A model generated the notes under the pieces. That model was not told the DNA's origin. It saw only the letters and a program-made list of their open reading frames with translations, and did not search any database. Source: JAEZJZ01 sp050949055 (GTDB taxonomy: Bacteria; Bacillota; UBA994; UBA5500). Taken from it: DNA of 64,000 nucleotides. The stretch is from assembly GCA_050949055.1 (NCBI GenBank), contig JBMNFA010000002.1, positions 124,001 to 188,000 of the forward strand, given 5' to 3'. The translations under genes were made by a program, and so were the position numbers. Position 1 is the stretch's first letter. Each line of letters begins with the position of its first letter. Shown piece by piece: positions 7,601-16,110 of this stretch.

Positions 7601-8941
7601 ATGAGTAAGGGCAAGATCCTGCGGTTCTCGCAAAGGCAAGATTTCTCAGCTGCCATGGACAAAAGAACCAAACACAACTTCCGGTCATTGATCGTGGATG
7701 GCTCTTTCTTTTCCATCGGATCAGCCTTCCTGGAAGCGAACACGCTGTTCCCTGCCTTCGTCAGCCTATTAACCAATAACGCCGTCCTAATTGGCCTGGT
7801 CAGCTCGCTGCGGAACGCTGGGTATTTGTTGCCTCAGCTGTTGGTGGCCGGATATGCCGAGCGTTTGCCATTGAAGAAACCCTTTCTATTCAAAGCGGGA
7901 CTGATCAATCGTCTGGCCATTTTAGTGATGGCGGCGATCGCCTATTTCTGGGCTGGCAGTGTTCCTGGGCTGGCATTGTCAGCTTTCTTTCTCGCCTTGG
8001 TTGTCTTTGCTTTGACCGACGGAATCAACGGCGTTCCCTGGACAGATATGGTGGCGAAATCGATCCCCAGCACTCGCCGAGGCAGACTATTTGGGACGAT
8101 GCAGTTCATCGGCGGCCTGGGGGCTTTTGCAGCCGGCTTTCTGATCAGGCAGATATTGGACAGCCCGCGTTTTGGGTTCCCATCCAATTATGCCCTGTTG
8201 ATGCTGATTGGCTTTGTCCTGATGTGCATCTCCTTCGGCGGTACCATGGCGGTAAAGGAACCCCAGGGAGCGGTGAGACGCGGCACCACCATGGTTGACT
8301 ACTTGCGCCGCCTGCCTTTGGTTTGGAGACAAAGCACCGTCTTTCAACGGATGATGCATGTACGCATGCTGTATTCTTTCCTTTATTTGGCCCTGCCTTT
8401 TTATGTTGTCTACGCCCGCGACACGCTGGGTCTGCCTGAAAGCATTATCGGGGTATTCATCTCTGCGCAGATGGCCGGAAGCATTCTGGGTGGATTGCTT
8501 TGGGGGCAGCTGGGAGACCGCTTCGGCAATCGGTTGGTCGTGCGGCTGTTGGGGCTGGTGGCGCTGGCAACCCCTGCGTCGGCTTTGGTGGCCAGCCTGC
8601 TGCATGGCTTGGGCTGGGGACAGTTGTCGATCATCCCGTATCTAGTGTTGTTTGTCAGCATCGGCGGTACCCTTGGCGGGATGTGGATGGGGTTTACCAG
8701 CTATCTGCTGGACATTGTCGGTGAGCTGGATCGACCAACCTATATTGGGATGATGAACACGCTGATTGCTCCGTTTACTTTTCTGCCCCTGTTGGGCGGC
8801 CTGTTGCTGGAGCTTCTCTCTCCGCAGGTGTTGTTTTTGGCAACTGGGGCTGGAATCCTCATGGGAAACCTGTGTGCCAGGCACCTGCCCGAACCGAGGG
8901 AGCAAGCAACAACTGGCGAGCAAGTGAATCAAAACGCGTAG
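7601..8941 (+). CDS. MFS transporter
   Basis: 447 residues with about 12 hydrophobic segments, including a pronounced pair of six-helix halves separated by a charged loop near residues 215-235. The start at ATG 7601 is chosen from AGGGGGG seven bases upstream; an upstream open frame from 7451 lacks a ribosome site and reads as leader. MFS features include GDRFGNR in the second half and DMVAKSIPSTRRGRLFG in the first. The substrate cannot be predicted. It is transcribed alone and ends at a clear terminator. Confidence 0.8.
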   Translation: MSKGKILRFSQRQDFSAAMDKRTKHNFRSLIVDGSFFSIGSAFLEANTLFPAFVSLLTNNAVLIGLVSSLRNAGYLLPQLLVAGYAERLPLKKPFLFKAGLINRLAILVMAAIAYFWAGSVPGLALSAFFLALVVFALTDGINGVPWTDMVAKSIPSTRRGRLFGTMQFIGGLGAFAAGFLIRQILDSPRFGFPSNYALLMLIGFVLMCISFGGTMAVKEPQGAVRRGTTMVDYLRRLPLVWRQSTVFQRMMHVRMLYSFLYLALPFYVVYARDTLGLPESIIGVFISAQMAGSILGGLLWGQLGDRFGNRLVVRLLGLVALATPASALVASLLHGLGWGQLSIIPYLVLFVSIGGTLGGMWMGFTSYLLDIVGELDRPTYIGMMNTLIAPFTFLPLLGGLLLELLSPQVLFLATGAGILMGNLCARHLPEPREQATTGEQVNQNA

Positions 8942-8950
8942 CCACAGGCA

Positions 8951-8990
8951 GCTGGGCCGGGAGATATGCACCCCGCGCTCAGCCTTTTTT
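8951..8990 (+). terminator. terminator of the MFS gene
   Basis: Imperfect stem GCTGGGCCGGG / CCCGCGCTCAGC followed by TTTTTT (8985-8990). Confidence 0.7.
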
Positions 8991-9188
8991 GTTGCTAAAA
9001 GTGGCGCTTGCGCAGCCTATTGCCGCCTAGTGCAAGAGGTGAGGCCGGCTGCGTCATTGACGGCAGCATGTTGGCCACAACCGCGGCAACTTTTCGTGTC
9101 AGCCTCGCTCAGTGGCCGTATAGCATAGTTCGAACCGCGCAACTCCGGAGCATTGTAGGTCCTTGTTCTATCCAGGCAATAGGTCAAA

Positions 9189-9216
9189 CAGGCGCAGCCA
9201 TCATCGGCTGCGCCTG
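9189..9216 (-). terminator. terminator of the degV gene
   Basis: Perfect 11-bp stem (CAGGCGCAGCC / GGCTGCGCCTG), loop of 6, followed on the minus strand by TTTG. It lies 41 bases beyond the stop codon. 8991-9188 otherwise shows no gene. Confidence 0.7.
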
Positions 9217-9256
9217 TCTGCGGTGGCGACTATCAGGCTGTGGTAAGTCCGCCGCT

Positions 9257-10099
9257 CTAGGCAAAAGTAAGGCAGGCTCCCACAGTTCCAGGACCGGTGT
9301 GCACCCCGATCACTGGCCCAACCTGTGTGAACAGCCCTACTTTCGTCTCAAACGCCTGTTCCAGCAGCTTGGTCAGACGTCTGGCCGCCTCAGGTGCGGC
9401 CCCATGGGCGACAGCGATGCGCTTCACCTTTCTCCCATCCGCCAACGAGGTGAACAGGTTGGCCATCGCCATTAAGGCCTGTTCCTGGCGACGAGCTTTG
9501 CCTGCTGTCACATAGACCCCTTCCACCACCCGCACGATGGGCTTGATGTTCAGCAAGGAACCCATGGTGGCCTGCACCCGTCCTATCCGTCCGCCCTTAC
9601 GCAAGTATTCCAAGGTATCAAGGGTGAACAGCACTTCCAGCTGATTGCGCTTCTCCAGCAAGCGCTCAACGACCTCGGCTGCCTGTAACCCGGACTGCAC
9701 CAACTCCACTGCTTCAAGTACCAGGGCTCCGATCCCCAAGCTGATAGAGCGGGAGTCGATCAGATGTATGTTCCCCTTCACGACTTCCTTGGCGGCGATA
9801 GCGGAGTTGAGGGTGCCAGAAAGTCCTGCCGAAAGATGGATGCTGATCACGCTCTCATGCTCCTGCAACAGGGCTTCGTACAGCTGTTGAAACTCGGCTG
9901 GTGAAGGCTGTGATGTGGTGGGCAATGGTTCGGCCTGCGCCAGCATCTGATAGAACTGATCGCTCTTGATGTCGATCCCGTCCCGGTACTGTTTCATGCC
10001 GAAATTGACCATCAAGGGAATAATTGTGATGCCCAGGGAGTCGGCAATCTCCTGTGGGATGTCGGATGTGCTGTCGGTGACGATGGCGATGCGTTTCAT
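9257..10099 (-). CDS. DegV family fatty-acid-binding protein
   Basis: 280 residues, normal for the family. The N-terminus IAIVTDSTSDIP, the internal TTSQPSP loop and SIHLSAGLSGT, and the C-terminal GPVIGVHTGPG are hallmark DegV motifs. DegV/FakB proteins bind a fatty acid in the cytosol; FakB partners present it to the kinase FakA. No fakA is in the window. ATG 10099 is used because GAGGAGGA lies about 6 bases upstream. Confidence 0.9.
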   Translation of the reverse strand: MKRIAIVTDSTSDIPQEIADSLGITIIPLMVNFGMKQYRDGIDIKSDQFYQMLAQAEPLPTTSQPSPAEFQQLYEALLQEHESVISIHLSAGLSGTLNSAIAAKEVVKGNIHLIDSRSISLGIGALVLEAVELVQSGLQAAEVVERLLEKRNQLEVLFTLDTLEYLRKGGRIGRVQATMGSLLNIKPIVRVVEGVYVTAGKARRQEQALMAMANLFTSLADGRKVKRIAVAHGAAPEAARRLTKLLEQAFETKVGLFTQVGPVIGVHTGPGTVGACLTFA

Positions 10100-10342
10100 G
10101 CATATCCTCCTCATCTCTGTCTTGTGGGCGTTCTGAGGCCTGATGTCTGTCTTTAGTATTGACTGCCGCTGTGCAGGGAGGACGCTTGTCCCACGAAGCG
10201 GCTGGCGCCAGCCATCGGCTATTTGTCCCTTTGGCAGAGCAACTGGATATATAGACTGCAGTGCATCAAAAGAGTGTTGCTGTCTACCGACATTATTCTA
10301 CGAGTGTATTTTTCGGTACGCCTTACGTCAGTCACCCGAAAC

Positions 10343-10433
10343 AGTTGCCGGAGCTGTCCAATCGCCAAGGCAGCGAGGGTGGGCAGCTCCGGCAGCAGTT
10401 AGGTATGCCCCATCCGTGTAGCCGGATGGGGCA
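10343..10433. repeat. two hairpins in the degV-lipoprotein intergenic region
   Basis: Bases 10100-10444 contain no credible gene. They contain an inverted repeat (TTGCCGGAGCTG ... CAGCTCCGGCA, about 10343-10396) and a perfect 11-bp hairpin TGCCCCATCCG / CGGATGGGGCA at 10406-10433. The second probably terminates the lipoprotein gene that ends at 10445. Confidence 0.5.
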
Positions 10434-10444
10434 GCGTTACACGC

Positions 10445-11551
10445 TTATATCACCGGCAGCCGTACCAGAGAAACAAGGCCATCAGCGCTGATGGCGTAGA
10501 GCCATTCCCGTTGTGAATAGACATAGGTGAATTCACTCGCCTCATGTAGAGGCAACTGCCAGACGACCACCTCTGGCTTCTCGGCGCTGAAAAAGTATAG
10601 CGATTCCTCAGCAATCAGCAATACCTGGCCATTATTCAGGGCTGTTGCGCCAGCCTGCTGCAGCTGCATTACTGGCTGTGCTTGTCTACAGCTGAAGAGA
10701 TAGAATTGATCGGTCGATAAAGCCAACCAGGCACCATCCGGAGAAAATTTGAGGTCTGTCGCCCCTGCCTGATGCTCGAACTCCCAGGTCGGTTCTGAGC
10801 TCCAGCGTTCAAACAGCAACAGTTGTCCCCCCGTAGGGCCCTGTTCCAGTTCTATTGCTAAGTAAACCCCATCCTCAGAGAGGGCAACAGCTTTGATCTC
10901 GCCATCCAGCTCCTTCTTCCAGAGCGGGGAGGAGGCATCGGGCGAAAAGACGGTAAAGCCGTCGCCAACGACAATCAGGGTGAGTCCATTGTTGGACATC
11001 AGCAATGACTGGGCCGCCGGTCTGACCACAAGTTTAGTGCACCAGCGCAGGTTGAGTAGGGGACCATGAAAAAGGTAGAGGCAGTCGTCTCCTAAACAAG
11101 CTATGTTCAATCCTTCTTGCGAAACCTGCAAGGTCGCCTGTGAGATCGGATGCGGCCAGTGTATGGTGCTGACTACGGAACCGTCTTCAGTGGATAATAC
11201 CTGCAGCCGGTCGGCACTGGCTATGGCTAGCCAGCGGCCATCGGAGCTAAGTGCCATGTCCAGTACTGGGGTTTGGCCCAGGGTGATTTCTACCTCCTGC
11301 AAGCAGCCATCGCGGTTTTGCACCAGCAGCAAGCCCTGGTCACTTTCCATGGCCAACAGCCTACCATCGGCTGAGCAGATGGCGGTGCCCGGCTTAGGGG
11401 TTGCGGACAGTTGCAGCAGACCTTGTTTGACAGGCTGTTGGGGGCCCGGGGGCTGCGACGATCCGTCGGGGCTACCGGGAACTAGGGGTTGACAAGCGCA
11501 GACAGCAGCAGCTGCCAAGATTACCAGCGCTAAACAGAAAAAGCGTCTCAT
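10445..11551 (-). CDS. lipoprotein with beta-propeller-like (WD40-type) repeats
   Basis: 368 residues. The N-terminus is a short charged stretch (MRRFF), a hydrophobic core and a cysteine in the context VCAC, giving a likely lipoprotein signal; the following segment is Pro/Gly-rich. The rest has repeats of the type LALSSDGRWLAIAS, VALSEDGVYLAIE and LKFSPDGAWLALS, each about 40-50 residues, typical of a WD40/YVTN-like propeller. Start ATG 11551 has AGGTGG about 7 bases upstream. It is probably anchored outside the cell membrane; no ligand or enzymatic motif is visible. Confidence 0.7.
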   Translation of the reverse strand: MRRFFCLALVILAAAAVCACQPLVPGSPDGSSQPPGPQQPVKQGLLQLSATPKPGTAICSADGRLLAMESDQGLLLVQNRDGCLQEVEITLGQTPVLDMALSSDGRWLAIASADRLQVLSTEDGSVVSTIHWPHPISQATLQVSQEGLNIACLGDDCLYLFHGPLLNLRWCTKLVVRPAAQSLLMSNNGLTLIVVGDGFTVFSPDASSPLWKKELDGEIKAVALSEDGVYLAIELEQGPTGGQLLLFERWSSEPTWEFEHQAGATDLKFSPDGAWLALSTDQFYLFSCRQAQPVMQLQQAGATALNNGQVLLIAEESLYFFSAEKPEVVVWQLPLHEASEFTYVYSQREWLYAISADGLVSLVRLPVI

Positions 11552-11745
11552 CTGTGACCACCTCAGAATTAATTCTATGTCGCCGATACTTGGGTTACGC
11601 ATGTTCACCATCACCAGGGGCTGTACCCCTCTAACGGTGGAGAGGTTGACGGATAGCTTGGGAGTTAGTGTAGGGGAGCAGGGGACTCTGGCAAATAGGT
11701 GGTTGGTGCATGCACCGGCAGTCGCCAGTTATGTCCGCATCTACC

Positions 11746-11775
11746 TTGTCCCCACGGCGAATCTCTGTTATAGTA
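11746..11775 (+). promoter_or_regulatory. sigma-A promoter of the GDT1-family gene
   Basis: TTGTCC (11746-11751), 18-bp spacer, TATAGT (11770-11775). The predicted start near 11782 lies just upstream of the riboswitch. Confidence 0.65.
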
Positions 11776-11787
11776 TGCGTGGGTGTT

Positions 11788-11921
11788 TAAAGGGGAGTAG
11801 CAGACGCCTGCAGGCGTTGGCTGGGTCAACATGCTGGTGCCATCGGCACCTGGCCCATCCGCTAAATGTGAGACCTTTAACGCGAGCTTTGCTCTGCGTT
11901 GAAGGTTTTTGTTTTCTTGCA
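11788..11921 (+). promoter_or_regulatory. yybP-ykoY (Mn2+) riboswitch with terminator
   Basis: Conserved blocks appear in order: AAAGGGGAGTAGC (about 11790-11802), GGGTCAACATG (11824-11833), CTGGCCC (11851-11857) and GCTAAATGTGAGACCTTTA (11862-11880). The 3' arm feeds a terminator hairpin (ACCTT...ACGC / GCGT...AAGGT) with a run of T at 11907-11911. This class senses Mn2+ and turns on Mn2+ efflux genes when the metal is high. The gene downstream is a GDT1-type transporter, a known target. Confidence 0.92.
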
Positions 11922-11944
11922 CGATCGAATGGGGAGGACCGCTG

Positions 11945-12619
11945 ATGAACGCATTTGCCACAGCCCTGGGGCTGATCTTCCTGATGGAAATGGGAGACAA
12001 GAGCCAACTGGTGATCATGGCTCTGGCTACCCGCTATCGCTGGCAGCAGGTCTTGTTGGGCTTGGTGCTGGCCTCGGCAGCCATGCATGGTTTTGCCGTG
12101 CTGGCAGGCGGGCTGATAGGTGATCTGATTCCCATCGCCTATCTGAAGACTCTAGCTGGAATAGCCTTTCTAGCCTTTGCGTGGTTGACGCTGCGGCCTT
12201 GCGACGAAGAGGAAGTCGACGAGTGTGAGTCGAAAGCGGGGCGGCTGGGACAGTTCCCTGTGGTGGCTATCGCCTGTACCTTCGTCCTCTCAGAGTTTGG
12301 GGACAAGACCCAATTGGCTACGGTGGCTGCCACCGCGGAGAGCGGTCGTCCTTGGTTGACTTGGGTGGGGGCTACCGTGGGCATGGTCTTGGCTGACAGC
12401 TTGGGGATTGCATTGGGACGTCTACTGCAGCGAATTCCAGGCTGGATGGTCAAGTCCGGGAGTGCCGCCGTGTTCGTGCTGTTTGGCTGGACCTGCTTGG
12501 CGGAGACGTGGCAGTTGGCGACGACGTGGCGTCTGGCAGGCTTGGCGGCTTTGTTCTGCGTCTGGTTGGTGTTGGTGCAGGCTCAATACCGCTTGCATAG
12601 CAGCTATCAGCGGCCATGA
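11945..12619 (+). CDS. GDT1/TMEM165 (UPF0016) family cation transporter, probable Mn2+ exporter
   Basis: 224 residues with about six membrane segments arranged as two homologous halves. Each half carries the family signature: EMGDKSQL near residue 16 and EFGDKTQL near residue 116. These acidic motifs form the cation site; characterised members move Mn2+ or Ca2+. ATG 11945 has GGGGAGG about 8-10 bases upstream. The yybP-ykoY riboswitch immediately upstream makes Mn2+ efflux the best assignment. It shares a bidirectional terminator with the convergent oxoamine synthase gene. Confidence 0.92.
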   Translation: MNAFATALGLIFLMEMGDKSQLVIMALATRYRWQQVLLGLVLASAAMHGFAVLAGGLIGDLIPIAYLKTLAGIAFLAFAWLTLRPCDEEEVDECESKAGRLGQFPVVAIACTFVLSEFGDKTQLATVAATAESGRPWLTWVGATVGMVLADSLGIALGRLLQRIPGWMVKSGSAAVFVLFGWTCLAETWQLATTWRLAGLAALFCVWLVLVQAQYRLHSSYQRP

Positions 12620-12645
12620 GTGCTCTGCGTCGGTGAAAAACAAGC

Positions 12646-12676
12646 AGGGGCGGTTCGATAGTCTCGAACCGCCCCT
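12646..12676. terminator. bidirectional terminator
   Basis: Perfect 13-bp stem AGGGGCGGTTCGA / TCGAACCGCCCCT with a 5-nt loop between convergent genes. It is followed by GCTTGTTTTTC on the minus strand and by AGGTTT on the plus strand. Confidence 0.85.
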
Positions 12677-12686
12677 AGGTTTACTG

Positions 12687-13934
12687 CTAGATTACATCAA
12701 ATTCCTTGCCGACGTCCTCCAGAATGTTCAGTGCCTTGTCCAAATGTTCCCTGGTGTGATTAGCCATCAGGCTGATTCTCACCCTGGCCAAACGGCGTGG
12801 CACTGCCGGATACTGCACCGGATTGACGTACAGGCCTAGTTCATGGCAGCGGCGGGACATTTCCCGCACCTTCAGGTCATCGCCCACGATCAGGGGGAAG
12901 ATGGCTGTTTCCGCGTTTCCGATATCATAGCCCAGCTCCAAGATATGTTTGCGGAAGTAGTGGATGTTTTCCCACAGTTGCTGTCGCAGTTCGGGTTCGG
13001 TCTCGATCACTTCCAGAGCTGCGATCAGCGAACCGGTGACCTGGGGTGTGGGCGCCGTGGAGAACATATAAGCGCGGGAATAGTAATGCAATAGTTCGAT
13101 CAGTTCTTTGCTGCCGGCGATGAAGCCGCCTACGCCCCCCAGCCCTTTGCTGAAGGTGCCGGCAACGATATCCACCTGACCCTCGATGTGAAAATGCTCC
13201 GGAGTCCCGCGGCCATGGTCACCGATCACTCCGGTTGCGTGGGCCTCATCGACCATCACATATGCCCCGTAAGCGTGAGCCAGTTCTACGATTTGGTCTA
13301 GCTTGGCGATATCGCCGTCCATGGAATAGACGCCATCCACCACCACCAGTTTGGTGCGGTATTTATCCTTGGCCTTGCTCAGGGCGCGCTCCAGTGAGTC
13401 CATGTTGTTGTGGCGGAAGTGCTGTACGTTGGTCCCTTGGCAGCCATCCACGATGCTGGCGTGCACCAACAAGTCCAGAATGGCCACGTCTCGCTTGTCC
13501 AACATGGCCAACAGGGTGCCGCAGTTGGAGCCGAATCCACTGGTATACAGAATAGCATCCTCACAGGATTTGAACTCAGCCACTTTCTTCTCTAGCTGTA
13601 TGTGCAAGTCTAGCGTTCCGCCCAGTAAGGGAACGCTGCCTGCCCCTGCTCCATATTTCTCCAAAGCGGCCTTGCCAGCGGCAATCGTCCTGGGATGCTT
13701 GGTCAGGTTGAAATAGTCGTTGGATGCCATGTAGATCATTTCCCGCACTTGGCCAGTGTAGGGGTCGACTACCTGCATGGTCGGCCCAGAACCGCTCAAT
13801 GTTACCCGTCGATACTGTAGGTGACGCCTAGCTGCAGTGTCTTCGATGAACTCAGAAAACAGCTTCGCTCGACCCATGATATCAAGCTCTGGGGTGTCTA
13901 GAAAATCTGCCAAGGAATACTTGGTAGAATCCAT
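12687..13934 (-). CDS. alpha-oxoamine synthase (KBL/BioF/Spt family aminotransferase)
   Basis: 415 residues, fold-type I PLP enzyme. The cofactor lysine lies in GTFSKGLGGVGGF, the catalytic DEAHATGV motif is present, and GSVPLLGGTLDLHIQLE matches the substrate region shared by 2-amino-3-ketobutyrate CoA ligase, 8-amino-7-oxononanoate synthase and bacterial serine palmitoyltransferase. An N-terminal extension of about 40 residues precedes the core, which is longer than in classical KBL or BioF. It condenses an amino acid with an acyl-CoA; the exact pair is not determinable. No biotin genes are nearby; an SDR threonine dehydrogenase is 11 kb away. Confidence 0.8.
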   Translation of the reverse strand: MDSTKYSLADFLDTPELDIMGRAKLFSEFIEDTAARRHLQYRRVTLSGSGPTMQVVDPYTGQVREMIYMASNDYFNLTKHPRTIAAGKAALEKYGAGAGSVPLLGGTLDLHIQLEKKVAEFKSCEDAILYTSGFGSNCGTLLAMLDKRDVAILDLLVHASIVDGCQGTNVQHFRHNNMDSLERALSKAKDKYRTKLVVVDGVYSMDGDIAKLDQIVELAHAYGAYVMVDEAHATGVIGDHGRGTPEHFHIEGQVDIVAGTFSKGLGGVGGFIAGSKELIELLHYYSRAYMFSTAPTPQVTGSLIAALEVIETEPELRQQLWENIHYFRKHILELGYDIGNAETAIFPLIVGDDLKVREMSRRCHELGLYVNPVQYPAVPRRLARVRISLMANHTREHLDKALNILEDVGKEFDVI

Positions 13935-14052
13935 TGAAGATCAATCCTCCTCCAGGCTGAATTTGGACAGTCCGCTAACTCTTGTCTGGTTAGCCTGCTA
14001 GCGCTCCCTAACCTCTGCGATCTTGCGGTCGGTCGTTTAACATATTTGCACA

Positions 14053-14081
14053 ATTTTGTACACCTGCTAGCTCTATTGTAA
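14053..14081 (-). promoter_or_regulatory. candidate promoter of the oxoamine synthase gene
   Basis: TTACAA (14076-14081), 17-bp spacer, CAAAAT (14053-14058) on the minus strand. The surrounding 13935-14293 has no gene; it also contains GTGCAA-type near-repeats (14098-14118) and a short direct repeat GCACCGCAGA at about 14200-14220. Confidence 0.35.
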
Positions 14082-14293
14082 GGCTTGGCGCAAGCTTGTG
14101 CAAGAAAATGTGCAAACAGCATCGCCCCGTTACCTCTGCCCTCGGCCTTGGTCACTGCTTTGCTGGGAAACCGGATCGACAGTAGCACAGCCAACATCTG
14201 CACCGCAGATGCACCGCAGAAATCGCTCGCAGGAAGGATAGATAGAACTGTCTTGGCAAATCCTATACAAAGCTAAGAAACGGGGGAATGCGC

Positions 14294-14791
14294 ATGGCCA
14301 ACAGTCTGGTCTGGGTTCTGCTGTTCATATTAGCGGCGATCGCTATGTTAGTGCTGGTGCCACGTCGCGACGTGATCAAACTGCTTCCCTTTGGTGTTGT
14401 CGGCGGCTTTCTGCTGGCTTTGGCTGTGCAATGGGTGGCAATCCATCTTCTGCGCATCTGGAGGTTCAACTTCACCCAGTTCGCCTCTTACCGAGGGATA
14501 CCGCTTTTCCTAGCCCTCTCCTGGGTGCCGGCGACGATCATCTTTGGTTACTGGTTGCGGCAAATCCGCAGCAATACAGGGCGCTTTTTCTTCATCGCTG
14601 CGTTTGCGCTGGGTACAGTGCTATTGGAGTGGGCATTTGTGCTCACCGGCTATCGGACCTATCTGCGCTACTGGAACGTTTTCTACACTGCTATTCTGGC
14701 GTTGGTGCTTCACTACCTGCTGGCGTGGTATCTGCTGGCCACCAGGCAGGTGGCCGACCACGCTGGGAAGGTAGTTCCACTCAAGGAATAA
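14294..14791 (+). CDS. small integral membrane protein of unknown function
   Basis: 165 residues with about five hydrophobic helices (roughly residues 5-22, 29-52, 66-85, 95-115 and 125-148) and a basic C-terminal tail. The FASYRGIPLFLALSWVPATII stretch resembles small multi-spanning proteins of the CBO0543 type seen in sporeformers, but this is a recollection of pattern, not a proven match. ATG 14294 is preferred over ATG 14288 because GGGGG (14282-14286) is then at a normal distance. It stands alone with its own terminator. Confidence 0.6.
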   Translation: MANSLVWVLLFILAAIAMLVLVPRRDVIKLLPFGVVGGFLLALAVQWVAIHLLRIWRFNFTQFASYRGIPLFLALSWVPATIIFGYWLRQIRSNTGRFFFIAAFALGTVLLEWAFVLTGYRTYLRYWNVFYTAILALVLHYLLAWYLLATRQVADHAGKVVPLKE

Positions 14792-14811
14792 CTATCGCTA
14801 TCACCAAGAAA

Positions 14812-14843
14812 GCACCTGCAATGCCAGGTGCCTTTTCGTTTTT
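14812..14843 (+). terminator. terminator of the small membrane protein gene
   Basis: GCACCTG / CAGGTGC stem with a 6-nt loop, followed by CTTTTCGTTTTT. Confidence 0.8.
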
Positions 14844-14906
14844 GGTCCTGCAGCCGTAACGTCCATGGTATGATAGATCAAAGTCAATAGATGGAGGTTT
14901 GTACAT

Positions 14907-15953
14907 ATGCAGGGCAAACGCAATTTGCTGATCACCAGCTTCTTAGAGCAGGAGTATGTGGACCGAATCCGTGCGGTGGATGAACGCCTCAACGTCATCT
15001 ATGAACCCGAGTTGATTGCCCCTCCTCGCTATATCGCGGACCACAATGGAGAGGCTTCTTTCAGGCGCTCTGCCGAGCAGGAGGACAGGTGGCGCCGACT
15101 GCTGGCAGATGCCGAAATTCTGTTTGACTATGATCACACCCATCCGACTGCTCTACCTGAACTGGCCCCTAACGTCCGCTGGATTCAGTTCACCAGCTCA
15201 GGCATCGGTGTATTCGTCAAAAAGAATCGCTATGCCGAGCGGATGCCCCGCACGCTGTTGACCACCGCTTCTGGAGTGCATGCCCAGCCGCTAGCTGAGT
15301 TTTGCTTGTTGGTGATGTTGATGTTCAGCCGCAGATTGTGGCACACGTTGGCGATGCAGCAGCAGCGGGTGTGGGAACGTTTCACTGGCAGCGATTTGCG
15401 CGGCAAGACGTTGACCATTTTTGGCGTAGGCCGGGTCGGCCGCAAGGTGTCCGAGTTTGCCCAAGCGGTGGGAATGCATGTGATTGGCATCGTGCGCAAT
15501 GCTAGTGGCCGCCTTCCTGCCGATCTGCACGTAGATGAACTGTACAGCAATTCCGAACTGAACAATGTCCTTCCCAGGACAGATTTCTTGGTGCTGATCG
15601 CTCCTCACACCCCCGAGACCGAAAATCTGATCGGCAGGCAACAGTTGGAGGCAATGCCCCAAGGTTCAGTGCTGATCAACATCGCCAGAGGACAGCTGGT
15701 GGTGGAGCAGGACTTGATCGATTCCCTCCGGTCAGGGCATTTGGCGGGTGCCGGACTGGATGTTTTTGCGACTGAACCGTTGCCGGCTGACAGCCCACTT
15801 TGGGCCATGCCCAACGTCTTGGTCAGCCCCCACTCAGCCAGCACCAGCGATCGTGAGAACGAACTGATCACGGATTTGTTCTGCGAAAACATCCGTCGAT
15901 ATCTGAATGGCCAGCCGCTGTTGAACGTGCTCGATCCCGAACGGATGTATTGA
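14907..15953 (+). CDS. D-2-hydroxyacid dehydrogenase family protein
   Basis: 348 residues. The NAD-binding Rossmann region carries GVGRVGRKV (about residues 173-181). The family signature follows with LVLIAPHTPETENLI, then INIARGQLVVEQDLI containing the catalytic arginine, a glutamate in FATEPLP, and the catalytic histidine in VSPHSAS. It is in the phosphoglycerate dehydrogenase-like subgroup and should reduce a 2-keto acid or oxidise a D-2-hydroxy acid with NAD(P). The N-terminal substrate domain is divergent, so the substrate is unknown. ATG 14907 follows TGGAGG. Confidence 0.85.
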   Translation: MQGKRNLLITSFLEQEYVDRIRAVDERLNVIYEPELIAPPRYIADHNGEASFRRSAEQEDRWRRLLADAEILFDYDHTHPTALPELAPNVRWIQFTSSGIGVFVKKNRYAERMPRTLLTTASGVHAQPLAEFCLLVMLMFSRRLWHTLAMQQQRVWERFTGSDLRGKTLTIFGVGRVGRKVSEFAQAVGMHVIGIVRNASGRLPADLHVDELYSNSELNNVLPRTDFLVLIAPHTPETENLIGRQQLEAMPQGSVLINIARGQLVVEQDLIDSLRSGHLAGAGLDVFATEPLPADSPLWAMPNVLVSPHSASTSDRENELITDLFCENIRRYLNGQPLLNVLDPERMY

Positions 15954-15987
15954 GGAGAAGTGGGAATTGGGAAGTGGGAAATGAGAA

Positions 15988-16018
15988 GAGCAGGTTCCAG
16001 GGTGACTGGAGCCTGCTC
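15988..16018. terminator. hairpin between convergent genes
   Basis: GAGCAGG-TTCCAG / CTGGAG-CCTGCTC stem with one mismatch, flanked by TCTTCC on the plus strand and TTCTCATTT on the minus strand. Confidence 0.6.
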
Positions 16019-16110
16019 TCTTCCACGAAAGCCCAATGAAGTGTCGGTGATGGGGTCAGACTATGTGCTTAACAGCGCCTGGGCTGCTGACTGTTTTGTT
16101 CTAGTGGAAG

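Noticed and set aside
10143..10421. 92-codon plus-strand frame between degV and the lipoprotein gene
   Set aside because: Arg/Cys-rich random-looking sequence that includes two intergenic hairpins; no ribosome site.
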